Shown here in pieces: positions 8,657 to 15,508 of a stretch of 23,388 bases of DNA. The stretch spans positions 1-23,388 of the IMG/VR virus record IMGVR_UViG_3300027801_002360. One strand, given 5' to 3'. The notes beneath the pieces were generated by a model that saw only the letters and a list, made by a program, of their open reading frames with translations, was not told where the DNA came from and searched no databases. Position 1 is the first letter of the stretch, and every line of letters begins with the position of its first letter. Made by a program: the position numbers and the translations under genes. Origin of the DNA: a virus.

Positions 8657-9324
8657 TTAAATTAAAAAAATTATTATCCGAAAGTGAATATGCCCCAATC
8701 ACAAAAAAGGAAGTTGGGAAAATAGGATTTGGCTCACCTGAGGAAGTAGAGGACTTATCGTTTAAGTTTAAAGTTAGACGTATGCCTAAAAAAGATGGCA
8801 TATTGTTACATCAAGTTATAACATTTGAAGTATTTGATCTACCAGATAATTATCGAATGGCCGTTAAGCTCCGTCCATATCATCTTATATTTGGTGAAAG
8901 TAGCCTATCCATTTTTACTGCATTTGGACTCAATTCAATTGCCGGCCTAAATAAAAAGGATTGTGAAGCACATTTAGCTAAATTGGCAGCAGATGGCAAG
9001 ACAGAGAAAGATGATGCATTCATCGCCGGCCTAGTAAATTATGCTGGAGCTGAACTCTTTCAATTCTTTAACGCAGAACGAATATCAAAGCCTGGATGGT
9101 CTAATAGAGTAATTCCTCATGAAGGCGTACATATAGCACGAAATTTAATATCACTCTTTGAAAACCCATCTATTGACACTAGCGCATCTGAATGGTGGAA
9201 AGATGCTCCCGAATTTACTAAAATGGAAGACGCCTCTGAAGAGTTTTTTGCTGAAGTGCAAGAAAGAGCATCAGGTGTAGCATTAGATAGATGGGATAAA
9301 ATAAAAGGCCAACTAAAAAAGTAG
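8653..9324 (+). CDS. HEGVH-motif zinc metallopeptidase-like protein, possibly head-packaged
   Basis: A 223-residue protein with PHEGVHIARNL, giving the HExxH motif of zinc metallopeptidases at H156-E157-G-V-H160. In gluzincins two His bind zinc, the Glu activates water, and a Glu further on is the third ligand; here a run DASEEFFAEVQE (193-204) lies about 35 residues downstream and offers E196, E197 or E201. The surrounding helices fit a small zincin fold, but no named family is recognised. The N terminus MIKLKKLLSE is short and basic and ends in L-S-E, a possible prohead-protease site, so the protein may be packaged in the head and delivered with DNA. It overlaps the upstream gene by 4 bases. 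Its last codons (KGQLKK-stop) lie inside the repeat that recurs at 9991. Confidence 0.55.
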   Translation: MIKLKKLLSESEYAPITKKEVGKIGFGSPEEVEDLSFKFKVRRMPKKDGILLHQVITFEVFDLPDNYRMAVKLRPYHLIFGESSLSIFTAFGLNSIAGLNKKDCEAHLAKLAADGKTEKDDAFIAGLVNYAGAELFQFFNAERISKPGWSNRVIPHEGVHIARNLISLFENPSIDTSASEWWKDAPEFTKMEDASEEFFAEVQERASGVALDRWDKIKGQLKK

Positions 9325-9371
9325 GAAACAGAAATGAAATTACAAGAACAATACAAAAGATTATTTAAAGG
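9302..9371 (+). repeat. 70-bp direct repeat, copy 1
   Basis: Matches 9991-10060 at 68 of 70 positions by my count (differences at 9325 and 9330), with an offset of 689 bases. It spans the last codons and stop of the metallopeptidase-like gene, the 9-base gap, and the first 12 codons of the 219-aa gene. Similarity continues more weakly to about 9400. Confidence 0.95.
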
Positions 9372-9993
9372 TAAACCTAGAAGTAATGATGGAGTCTTAT
9401 TAACAGAAAATGATGACAAGATCAGATTAGCAAAAGCATATTTACCAATAGTAAAGGCAAATGCTAAACTAAAACAATTAGGATTGAAGAAAGCGGAAAT
9501 AACGTCTGACAACCGACTTAAAATGACATTTAATAAATATTTAGAGGACAGAGACGTCCTTGATGATATAATACCTATTGAAGTAAGGTGGGCAGGAATA
9601 GGAATGGATAATGATTTTGATAAAGATATCTACAATATTTACATTGTGTTTAATCTAAAGAACAGACCAGCTTCAGCAAAAAGTCCTTTAGAAGATATAG
9701 ATTGGGACTATAATAAAGAAGGAAAAACAATTTCTGTTGGAGATACATCTGATGATGGTAGAGGAACTATGGAAGCAGTAGGAACTGTTGAAATTAATGG
9801 AGTAGAATATGAATGGGCATGGACAAAAGACACAGAAAATGTAGAGGACGATGACCCAGATAGAGAAGAAGGAGCTTCCTTTTCAAATGTAACAATAGAC
9901 CCAAATGGAGAAGCAATAGATGCAATGGAAGTTGATGATGGGCTATTTGATGCTATTCATACTAATGTTTTAGCAGAATTAGGATTAGAATAA
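9334..9993 (+). CDS. Putative head-packaged protein A, 219 aa, duplicated leader
   Basis: Function unknown. The first 25 residues (MKLQEQYKRLFKGKP, then RSNDGVLLTE) form a basic amphipathic leader ending in L-T-E, which fits the L/I-x-E rule of T4-type prohead proteases. Nearly the same leader opens the next gene at 10023. The middle (residues ~65-110) is mixed alpha/beta. The last ~75 residues are very acidic and resemble the end of the 272-aa neighbour: both have (E/F)xG-T-x-x-x-N-G, then an A-x-F-x-x-V segment, D-x-x-G-E, D-A-I and a final G-L-(E/D). ATG 9334 was chosen because the repeat and the shared leader begin there. I infer an internal head protein delivered to the host; the body matches no family I know. 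Confidence 0.5.
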   Translation: MKLQEQYKRLFKGKPRSNDGVLLTENDDKIRLAKAYLPIVKANAKLKQLGLKKAEITSDNRLKMTFNKYLEDRDVLDDIIPIEVRWAGIGMDNDFDKDIYNIYIVFNLKNRPASAKSPLEDIDWDYNKEGKTISVGDTSDDGRGTMEAVGTVEINGVEYEWAWTKDTENVEDDDPDREEGASFSNVTIDPNGEAIDAMEVDDGLFDAIHTNVLAELGLE

Positions 9994-10060
9994 AAGGCCA
10001 ACTAAAAAAGTAGTAAACGGAAATGAAATTACAAGAACAATACAAAAGATTATTTAAAGG
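9991..10060 (+). repeat. 70-bp direct repeat, copy 2
   Basis: The second copy of 9302-9371. Its first three bases form the stop of the 219-aa gene. The next ~20 bases are a non-coding copy of the end of the metallopeptidase-like gene, and the rest gives the start of the 272-aa gene. Carrying a fossil of another gene's 3' end shows that a block was duplicated, not just a conserved leader retained. Confidence 0.95.
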
Positions 10061-10841
10061 CAAGCCAATGTCTAATGATGCAATCCTAATCAACGAAATA
10101 GTTTCATTTGTGAAACACAGACCTGGCAGGGTAAACCCAAAATATATACCAGGAGTAGAGGACGTTGAGGTACATAGTCATGAGCCCCATTCCACTTCTG
10201 GAAAAGATTCTAAACGAATGGCGTATAAAGGAGTAATAATTATAAATGGTGAGAAGAGACCATTTAAGACCGGTTTCGGAATTATACCACATATACCATT
10301 TTTCATATACACAGCTAAAAATGAAGAAGTTACTGATCCTTATACTGAAAAAACAGATGAGAAAGCAAAACGTGACGGAAAGAATCTTCCGGCTGATGAT
10401 TTTTGGATTATGGTTTATCGTACTTTAGCATCATATGCTTTGAGGAAGAATTTAGATGATAGTGTGACCGATAAGTGGGGTGCCGGCAGCTTGTTCGGAC
10501 GACATCCACATATTGTGAAAGGTGGCGTCGGAGGTTATGAGATAGAGATAGATAAGGCAGCAGCTAAAAAAGCAGCAGGATCAGCTAAAATACAAGTGTT
10601 AGATCACGATGATATGAGAGAGACTTCGGACAATGATTCAGGATTTGAAGGAGAATTAACTTTTGAAGGTACTTACAATGGAGAAAAATGGACCGCAACT
10701 AAAGAATATTTAGGTGATGGTGCAATATTTACATCAGTCTATGATGCAGATGGAGAAAATATGGAAGATGATAGAGAAGAGGTATATGAAGAGATTATAG
10801 ATGCTATTAATGAATATATAGGAAAAGAAGGCTTAGATTAG
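10023..10841 (+). CDS. Putative head-packaged protein B, 272 aa, duplicated leader
   Basis: Function unknown. The leader (MKLQEQYKRLFKGKP, then MSNDAILINE) is almost identical to that of the 219-aa gene and ends in I-N-E, again an L/I-x-E site. The body between residues ~30 and 190 has no counterpart in its neighbour: it includes a basic/His-containing segment (VEVHSHEPHS), a hydrophobic IIPHIPFFIY stretch and a Lys/Ala-rich run near residues 178-190. The last ~70 residues are acidic and look paralogous to the end of the 219-aa protein. The stop overlaps a promoter-like TTAGGAT element. A packaged effector with a shared targeting leader and shared C-terminal domain is my inference; the central domain may hold the specific activity. 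Confidence 0.5.
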   Translation: MKLQEQYKRLFKGKPMSNDAILINEIVSFVKHRPGRVNPKYIPGVEDVEVHSHEPHSTSGKDSKRMAYKGVIIINGEKRPFKTGFGIIPHIPFFIYTAKNEEVTDPYTEKTDEKAKRDGKNLPADDFWIMVYRTLASYALRKNLDDSVTDKWGAGSLFGRHPHIVKGGVGGYEIEIDKAAAKKAAGSAKIQVLDHDDMRETSDNDSGFEGELTFEGTYNGEKWTATKEYLGDGAIFTSVYDADGENMEDDREEVYEEIIDAINEYIGKEGLD

Positions 10842-10870
10842 GATAATTGAAATATATTCTTTATATTAAA
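10838..10870 (+). promoter_or_regulatory. Predicted promoter P1 upstream of ssb
   Basis: TTAGGAT at 10838-10844 overlaps the stop codon of the preceding gene, then 16 bases, then TTATATTAAA at 10861-10870. Motif and spacing are the same as at 10925, 13985 and 18324. It is the first of two tandem copies before the single-strand binding protein gene. Confidence 0.65.
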
Positions 10871-10924
10871 TAAAAATTAACAAATAACAAATAAAAACTT
10901 TTTTGTAACTTTTTTCGATAATCC

Positions 10925-10957
10925 TTAGGATAAATGAAATAAAGTTATTATATTAAT
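10925..10957 (+). promoter_or_regulatory. Predicted promoter P2 upstream of ssb
   Basis: TTAGGAT at 10925-10931, 16 bases, TTATATTAAT at 10948-10957. A transcript from here would have a leader of roughly 25 bases that is almost pure A (about 10971-10988) up to the ATG at 10989. Confidence 0.65.
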
Positions 10958-10988
10958 AATTATTAACCATTAAAAAAAAAGAAAAAAA

Positions 10989-11765
10989 ATGGCAATTAAC
11001 TTAGACGCGATTAAGGCAAAGCTTAATCAATTACAAACGACGAATAATAGATCGTCAAACTTATGGAAACCTGAACCAGGCAAACAAATAATCAGGATCG
11101 TACCATACCAGCACAATAAAGATAATCCATTCAGTGAATTGTATTTTCATTATGACTTAGGTAAGAAAAACTTTCTATCACCGATAACGCATGGCCATCC
11201 AGATCCTGTAGTAGAATTTTCCGAAAAATTGAAATCTTCTGGTAATTCGGATGAATGGAAATTGGGGAAGAAGATGGAACCTAAAATGAGATGTTATGCA
11301 CCGGTACTTGTAAGAGGTGCTGAATCAGAAGGTGTTAAGTTTTGGGGATTCGGTAAACTAGTTTACCAAGAATTGTTAGGAGTGATCGCTGATCCAGATT
11401 ATGGAGATATTACAGACCCAATGAATGGTAGAGACATCTTAATAGAATTTACGCCAGCAGAAGGTGCAGGATCATATCCTAAAACAGCTATTAGAGTAAA
11501 GCCAAACGTCTCTGCAATATCAGATGATACCAATGTTTCTACAGCAGCACTTAGTAGTCAGCCAGATTTGAAGGATATCTTTAAAGAGCCATCATATGAT
11601 GAATTGAAAGATGCATTAGCACTTTGGTTAGATCCAGAAGGTGGTGACGCAGTAGATCCAGCATCAACGGCTCCAGAAAAGGCCACTTCTCAAGTAGCTA
11701 CTCCGGCAGGAGTTAACAAAGTAGATGACGTTTCAACGGCATTTGATACATTGTTTAACGAGTAA
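10989..11765 (+). CDS. 32: Single-stranded DNA-binding protein, gp32-like
   Basis: The T4 gp32-type protein that coats single-stranded DNA during replication and recombination and works with UvsX, the helicase and the polymerase. The 258-residue protein has a Lys-containing N-terminal helix (MAINLDAIKAKLNQLQ), an OB-fold core (GKQIIRIVPY, then FHYDLGKKNFLSP) and a short acidic C-terminal tail ending FDTLFNE, in the gp32 order. Length is slightly below T4's ~300. In T4 a zinc-binding loop reads roughly THG ... CPVC; here the matching place reads ITHGHPDPVV (66-75), so the two Cys are absent. It starts after an A-rich leader with two upstream promoter-like copies and is followed 11 bases later by uvsX. 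Confidence 0.85.
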   Translation: MAINLDAIKAKLNQLQTTNNRSSNLWKPEPGKQIIRIVPYQHNKDNPFSELYFHYDLGKKNFLSPITHGHPDPVVEFSEKLKSSGNSDEWKLGKKMEPKMRCYAPVLVRGAESEGVKFWGFGKLVYQELLGVIADPDYGDITDPMNGRDILIEFTPAEGAGSYPKTAIRVKPNVSAISDDTNVSTAALSSQPDLKDIFKEPSYDELKDALALWLDPEGGDAVDPASTAPEKATSQVATPAGVNKVDDVSTAFDTLFNE

Positions 11766-11776
11766 TATAGATATAC

Positions 11777-12931
11777 ATGGCAAAGAAAAGTAAAGCTGAA
11801 CAAGCGGACGAGCTTGCAACAGCGTTAGGAGAGAGTATTAGAGAAGGCCTTAATAAGAAATTCAAACATACTAACTATAAAGTTGCATATTTCCTAGATG
11901 GAGATACAGACTCCCCATCTGAAGTGAAAGGCTGGGTAGGCTCTGGATCGTCTATGTTAGACCTAGCCATTGCAAATAGACCAGGAGGAGGATTTCCAGT
12001 TGGTAGAATAACTGAGATAACAGGATTAGAAGCATCAGGTAAATCATTATTAGCAGCTCATGCTTTAGCGGATACGCAGAAGCAAGGAGGGCTAGCGGTT
12101 TATATTGATACAGAAAATGCTGTTAGTAGAGAATTCCTTGAAGCAATTGGATTAGATTTAGAAAAAATGCTTTATGTTCCATTAGATACCATTGAAGATA
12201 TCTTTGAAGCAATTGAAAGTATTATTGAGTCGGTTAGAAAATCTAGTAAGGACCGATTGGTGACAATCGTAGTAGATTCAGTAATGGGAGCTTCAACAAA
12301 GATTGAGCAAGCGGATGATTATGATAAAGCAGGTTGGGCAACATCCAAAGCTATTATATTATCAAAAGGTATGCGGAAGATTACAAATCTTCTCGGTAGA
12401 CAAAAGGTTGCTCTATTGTTTACTAATCAGCTTCGGTCAAGGTTAGGAGTAGCATTTGGTGATCCATGGACAACTAGTGGAGGAAAGGCAATTCCATTTC
12501 ACTCATCAGTACGGTTACGATTGAAATCAGTAGGACAGATCAAAGTCAAGAAAGATGGAGTTGATCAAACTGTTGGTATCAAAACTAGGTGCCAAGTTAT
12601 TAAAAATAGAATGGGTCCACCATTAAAGACTATCGATTATGATATTTACTTTGAGAGTGGAATAGATAATTTTGGTGGCTGGTTAAATGTTATGAAACAA
12701 CATAAATTGGTGAGTACAGCAGGTGCGTGGTATACATATACAAAGGCAGATGGTACAGATGTAAAATTCTTGTCAAAGGACTTTCAAGGTAAACTTGAAG
12801 CAGATCCGGAATTGAAGGATGAGATATACAAAGGTATTTGTGATGCGTATATATTAACATACAAACCTGGTGATAATATTGGAATAGATGATGTTGAAAT
12901 TGATGAAGACTTTGTAGGTGAAGAATCATAA
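11777..12931 (+). CDS. uvsX: UvsX RecA-like recombinase
   Basis: A 384-residue ATP-dependent strand-exchange protein of the RecA/UvsX family, which pairs homologous DNA and starts recombination-dependent replication with gp32. Walker A is GLEASGKS (83-90), followed by the adenine-side VYIDTENAV strand with the conserved Glu, and Walker B is VTIVVDSV near residue 165. A LLFTNQLRSRLG segment (the RecA switch region with Asn-Gln) and a GGKAIPFHSSVRLRL segment follow in the RecA order. The acidic C terminus (DDVEIDEDFVGEES) is UvsX-like. Length is close to T4 UvsX (~390). It lies 11 bases after ssb, in the usual replication block. Confidence 0.93.
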   Translation: MAKKSKAEQADELATALGESIREGLNKKFKHTNYKVAYFLDGDTDSPSEVKGWVGSGSSMLDLAIANRPGGGFPVGRITEITGLEASGKSLLAAHALADTQKQGGLAVYIDTENAVSREFLEAIGLDLEKMLYVPLDTIEDIFEAIESIIESVRKSSKDRLVTIVVDSVMGASTKIEQADDYDKAGWATSKAIILSKGMRKITNLLGRQKVALLFTNQLRSRLGVAFGDPWTTSGGKAIPFHSSVRLRLKSVGQIKVKKDGVDQTVGIKTRCQVIKNRMGPPLKTIDYDIYFESGIDNFGGWLNVMKQHKLVSTAGAWYTYTKADGTDVKFLSKDFQGKLEADPELKDEIYKGICDAYILTYKPGDNIGIDDVEIDEDFVGEES

Positions 12932-12962
12932 ACAACTTCAGAAATTTTTCCAAGACGTTGTC

Positions 12963-13988
12963 ATGGAACATCAAGAAGGTAGACCATCGGATATTAATAG
13001 TAACATATTGATACTCGATGGTCTTAATACCTTTATTAGAGTATTCTCTGCAGTACCCGCATTGAATGATGACGGAGACCATATCGGAGGAGTAACAGGA
13101 TTCTTGAGATCATTAGCTGCTAATATTCGGTTATTAAAGCCGACTCGAGTTATTGTATGTTTTGATGGAAAGGGTGGCTCTAAGCGTAGAAAGAAGATGT
13201 TTCCAGAATATAAAGCAAATAGAGCTGTTAAGACTGCATTTAACAGATATAAAGAATTTGCATCACTAACGGACGAATCTGATTCTATGAAAAAGCAATT
13301 TGGTAGATTAATAGAATATCTAGACTGCCTCCCAATAACAATGTTATCAGTTGATAATATTGAAGCCGATGATGCAATCGCATATATTGCAAACGAGGTA
13401 TATACAGATCCGACTCAGAAAGTAAAAATTGTATCTACTGATAGAGACTTTTTACAATTAGTAAATGATAGAATTTCTGTTTGGAGTCCAATTAAAAAGA
13501 AAATGTATAATCCAAGATTGATGCATGAAGAATTTGGAATTAATGCTTCTAACTATTTATTATATAGGACATTCCTAGGTGACCCTTCAGATAATATTCC
13601 TGGGGTCAAGGGTGTTGCATTAAAATCACTTAAAAAGTTCTTTCCGATGATTACTGAAAATAGGTTAGTAGAGGTAAGTGAGATTTTAGATCATGCACGT
13701 GACGGCGTAACTGCCGGCCGCTACAAAATATTCAAGTCCGTGGTTGAATCAGAAGCCCAGGTAGACTTGAACTATAATCTTATGCAACTTAAACAGGTGG
13801 ATATAGCCGGATCTATTAAGCTAATGATACATGATAAGGTAAAGGAACCTGTTTTAAAGTTAAATACGTTCCAATTTAAGAAAATGTTTATGGCTGATAA
13901 GATGTATACTATTATAAAAGATTTGGATACATGGCTGTCAACTTCTTTTAATACTCTCAATGCATATATTCAGATGCAAAAAGATTAG
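12963..13988 (+). CDS. rnh: 5'-3' exonuclease / RNase H (FEN family)
   Basis: A flap/5'-nuclease that in T4 removes RNA primers from lagging strands. The FEN acidic residues appear in order: LILDGLN, VIVCFDGKGG with the arginine-rich KRRKK after it, VDNIEADDAIAYI, VSTDRDF and FLGDPSDNIPGVKG (a helix-turn-helix DNA-binding element). I chose ATG 12963: it puts the first catalytic Asp at residue 19, the same number as in T4 RNase H, and leaves a 31-base gap after uvsX. An in-frame GTG at 12918 would add 15 residues and overlap uvsX by 14 bases; it cannot be excluded. T4 RNase H is ~305 residues, so this one (341) has a longer C terminus. Confidence 0.9.
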   Translation: MEHQEGRPSDINSNILILDGLNTFIRVFSAVPALNDDGDHIGGVTGFLRSLAANIRLLKPTRVIVCFDGKGGSKRRKKMFPEYKANRAVKTAFNRYKEFASLTDESDSMKKQFGRLIEYLDCLPITMLSVDNIEADDAIAYIANEVYTDPTQKVKIVSTDRDFLQLVNDRISVWSPIKKKMYNPRLMHEEFGINASNYLLYRTFLGDPSDNIPGVKGVALKSLKKFFPMITENRLVEVSEILDHARDGVTAGRYKIFKSVVESEAQVDLNYNLMQLKQVDIAGSIKLMIHDKVKEPVLKLNTFQFKKMFMADKMYTIIKDLDTWLSTSFNTLNAYIQMQKD

Positions 13989-14017
13989 GATATTAGAAAA
14001 AAAATTATTATATTAAA
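13985..14017 (+). promoter_or_regulatory. Predicted promoter upstream of helicase
   Basis: TTAGGAT at 13985-13991 overlaps the nuclease stop codon, then 16 bases, then TTATATTAAA at 14008-14017, two bases before the helicase ATG at 14020. With TATATT at 14009-14014 as the core, transcription would begin about at the start codon, giving a leaderless message. Confidence 0.65.
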
Positions 14018-14019
14018 GT

Positions 14020-15372
14020 ATGACAGATAGACTAAGTTCCTATGGGTACGCATTTCAGATAAAAGTAATAACAGGGTTATTAGTAGATAGAGGATTCTTA
14101 CAACAGATATCCGACATCATGGTTCCATCATATTTTGAATCAGATGCAAATAGCTGGATAGTAGAGACTATATTAGATTACTTTACTGAGTATAAAGCAT
14201 CTCCAACTCTTGAGGTAATGAAAGTCAAACTTCAAGCCGTCGAGCAAGAGTTATTGAAGGAACAAGTAATTTCTCATTTAAAAGATGCATGGAAATATAC
14301 AGAGGCAACAGATTTAAATTATATTAAAGACCAAGCATTAGATTTCTGTAAAAATCAAGAAATCAAAAGAGCAATTTTAGCATCTGTAGAGTTATTAAAG
14401 AATGGTGATTATGAAGGAATTAAACATGCAGTAGATGATGCCTTAAAGGCCGGAGCAGATAAAGATATTGGACATGATTATATGGTCGAAATAGATGAAC
14501 GGTATACAGACGCAGTTAGAGATGTACAACCTACTCCATGGGATGTTATTAATGAATTAACAGATGGTGGGTTAGGTAAAGGTGAATTAGGAGTAATGGT
14601 TGCTCCTGCAGGAATTGGTAAGTCTTGGGCATTAATGAACGTAGGAGCCGATGCAATCAAGAAAGGAAAAACGGTAATACATTACACATTAGAGTTAAAT
14701 CAAGCATATGTAGGCTTGAGATATGATTCAGTTATTACAGGAATTGCAAATCAAAATTTAAAACATTACAAAGAAGATATTAAAGAACAATTATCTAAAT
14801 TGAAAGGAGAGTTGATTATTAAACATTATCCTACCAAATCAGTAGGTGTTATGGGCATAAGAGCTCATATAGAAAAATGTATAATGCAAGGTAAAAAGCC
14901 AGATGTTGTTATAGTAGATTATGCAGACCTTTTAAGGGGCCATGGTCAAGAAAAACGACATGAGTTAGAAGGTATATATGAAGACCTAAGAGGCATGGCA
15001 GGAGAATATGAAATACCAGTATGGACGGCATCTCAAGCAAATAGATCTGCATTAGAAGAAGATGTAATTGATGCAAGTAAGATATCAGAATCATATGGTA
15101 AAGTAATGGTTGCAGATTTTGTATTATCATTATCTAGAAAGGTTGCAGATAAATTGGCAGGTACAGGAAGATGGCATGTAATCAAGAATAGATTTGGACC
15201 TGATGGCATTACATTACCAAGTAAAATGAATACATCTAATGGCCAATTCCATATATATGCAGAAACATCTATAGGTGGTAAGGATACGCAAAAGCAAATG
15301 GATGGTGGCAATGAGCTTACAAGAAAGTTATTGGCACGTAAATACCAAGAAATTAATGATGGCTTTGAGTAA
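14020..15372 (+). CDS. 41: Replicative DNA helicase, gp41/DnaB-like
   Basis: The hexameric helicase that unwinds the fork ahead of the gp43 polymerase. The 450-residue protein has an N-terminal helical domain (~1-150, DnaB-N type) and a RecA-like C-terminal domain with Walker A APAGIGKS (195-202), Walker B VVIVDYADLL (near 296-305) and a following segment with Gln in WTASQANRS, as in DnaB/gp41 helicases. The final part (RKVADKLAGTGRWHVIKNRFGPDG) is the usual arginine-finger/sensor region. Length is close to T4 gp41 (475). There is no Shine-Dalgarno, and a promoter box almost touches the ATG. No separate primase gene is visible in the window. Confidence 0.92.
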   Translation: MTDRLSSYGYAFQIKVITGLLVDRGFLQQISDIMVPSYFESDANSWIVETILDYFTEYKASPTLEVMKVKLQAVEQELLKEQVISHLKDAWKYTEATDLNYIKDQALDFCKNQEIKRAILASVELLKNGDYEGIKHAVDDALKAGADKDIGHDYMVEIDERYTDAVRDVQPTPWDVINELTDGGLGKGELGVMVAPAGIGKSWALMNVGADAIKKGKTVIHYTLELNQAYVGLRYDSVITGIANQNLKHYKEDIKEQLSKLKGELIIKHYPTKSVGVMGIRAHIEKCIMQGKKPDVVIVDYADLLRGHGQEKRHELEGIYEDLRGMAGEYEIPVWTASQANRSALEEDVIDASKISESYGKVMVADFVLSLSRKVADKLAGTGRWHVIKNRFGPDGITLPSKMNTSNGQFHIYAETSIGGKDTQKQMDGGNELTRKLLARKYQEINDGFE

Positions 15373-15400
15373 AAAAGTAAAGACTTCGACATCAAAATCG

Positions 15401-15474
15401 TTCATGAACACAGCTGTGCTACATATTTATATATGAAAATAAGATGAAACGTGACAAATAAAGTTGCGTTTCAT
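15401..15474 (+). promoter_or_regulatory. Palindromes and 12-bp hairpin before the reductase gene
   Basis: The 136-base gap before the reductase contains perfect palindromes TTCATGAA (15401-15408) and CACAGCTGTG (15409-15418). It also holds a 12-bp hairpin: 15444-15455 pairs with 15463-15474 (ten Watson-Crick and two G-U pairs) around an AAATAAA loop. No T-run follows, so it is not a standard terminator. It is 34 bases upstream of the ATG and could act in the mRNA leader. It is far too small for a classical cobalamin riboswitch. Confidence 0.6.
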
Positions 15475-15508
15475 ACACAAAAGTTAAATTAATAAAGGAA
15501 AAATATCT

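Noticed and set aside
10246-10428. 60-codon + strand ORF in another frame inside the 272-aa gene
   Set aside because: Entirely inside the larger gene and without its own start signals; the long frame has the shared leader and C terminus.
15373-15508. Cobalamin riboswitch before the B12-dependent reductase
   Set aside because: The gap is too short and lacks the conserved B12-box-like core; only a simple hairpin is visible.
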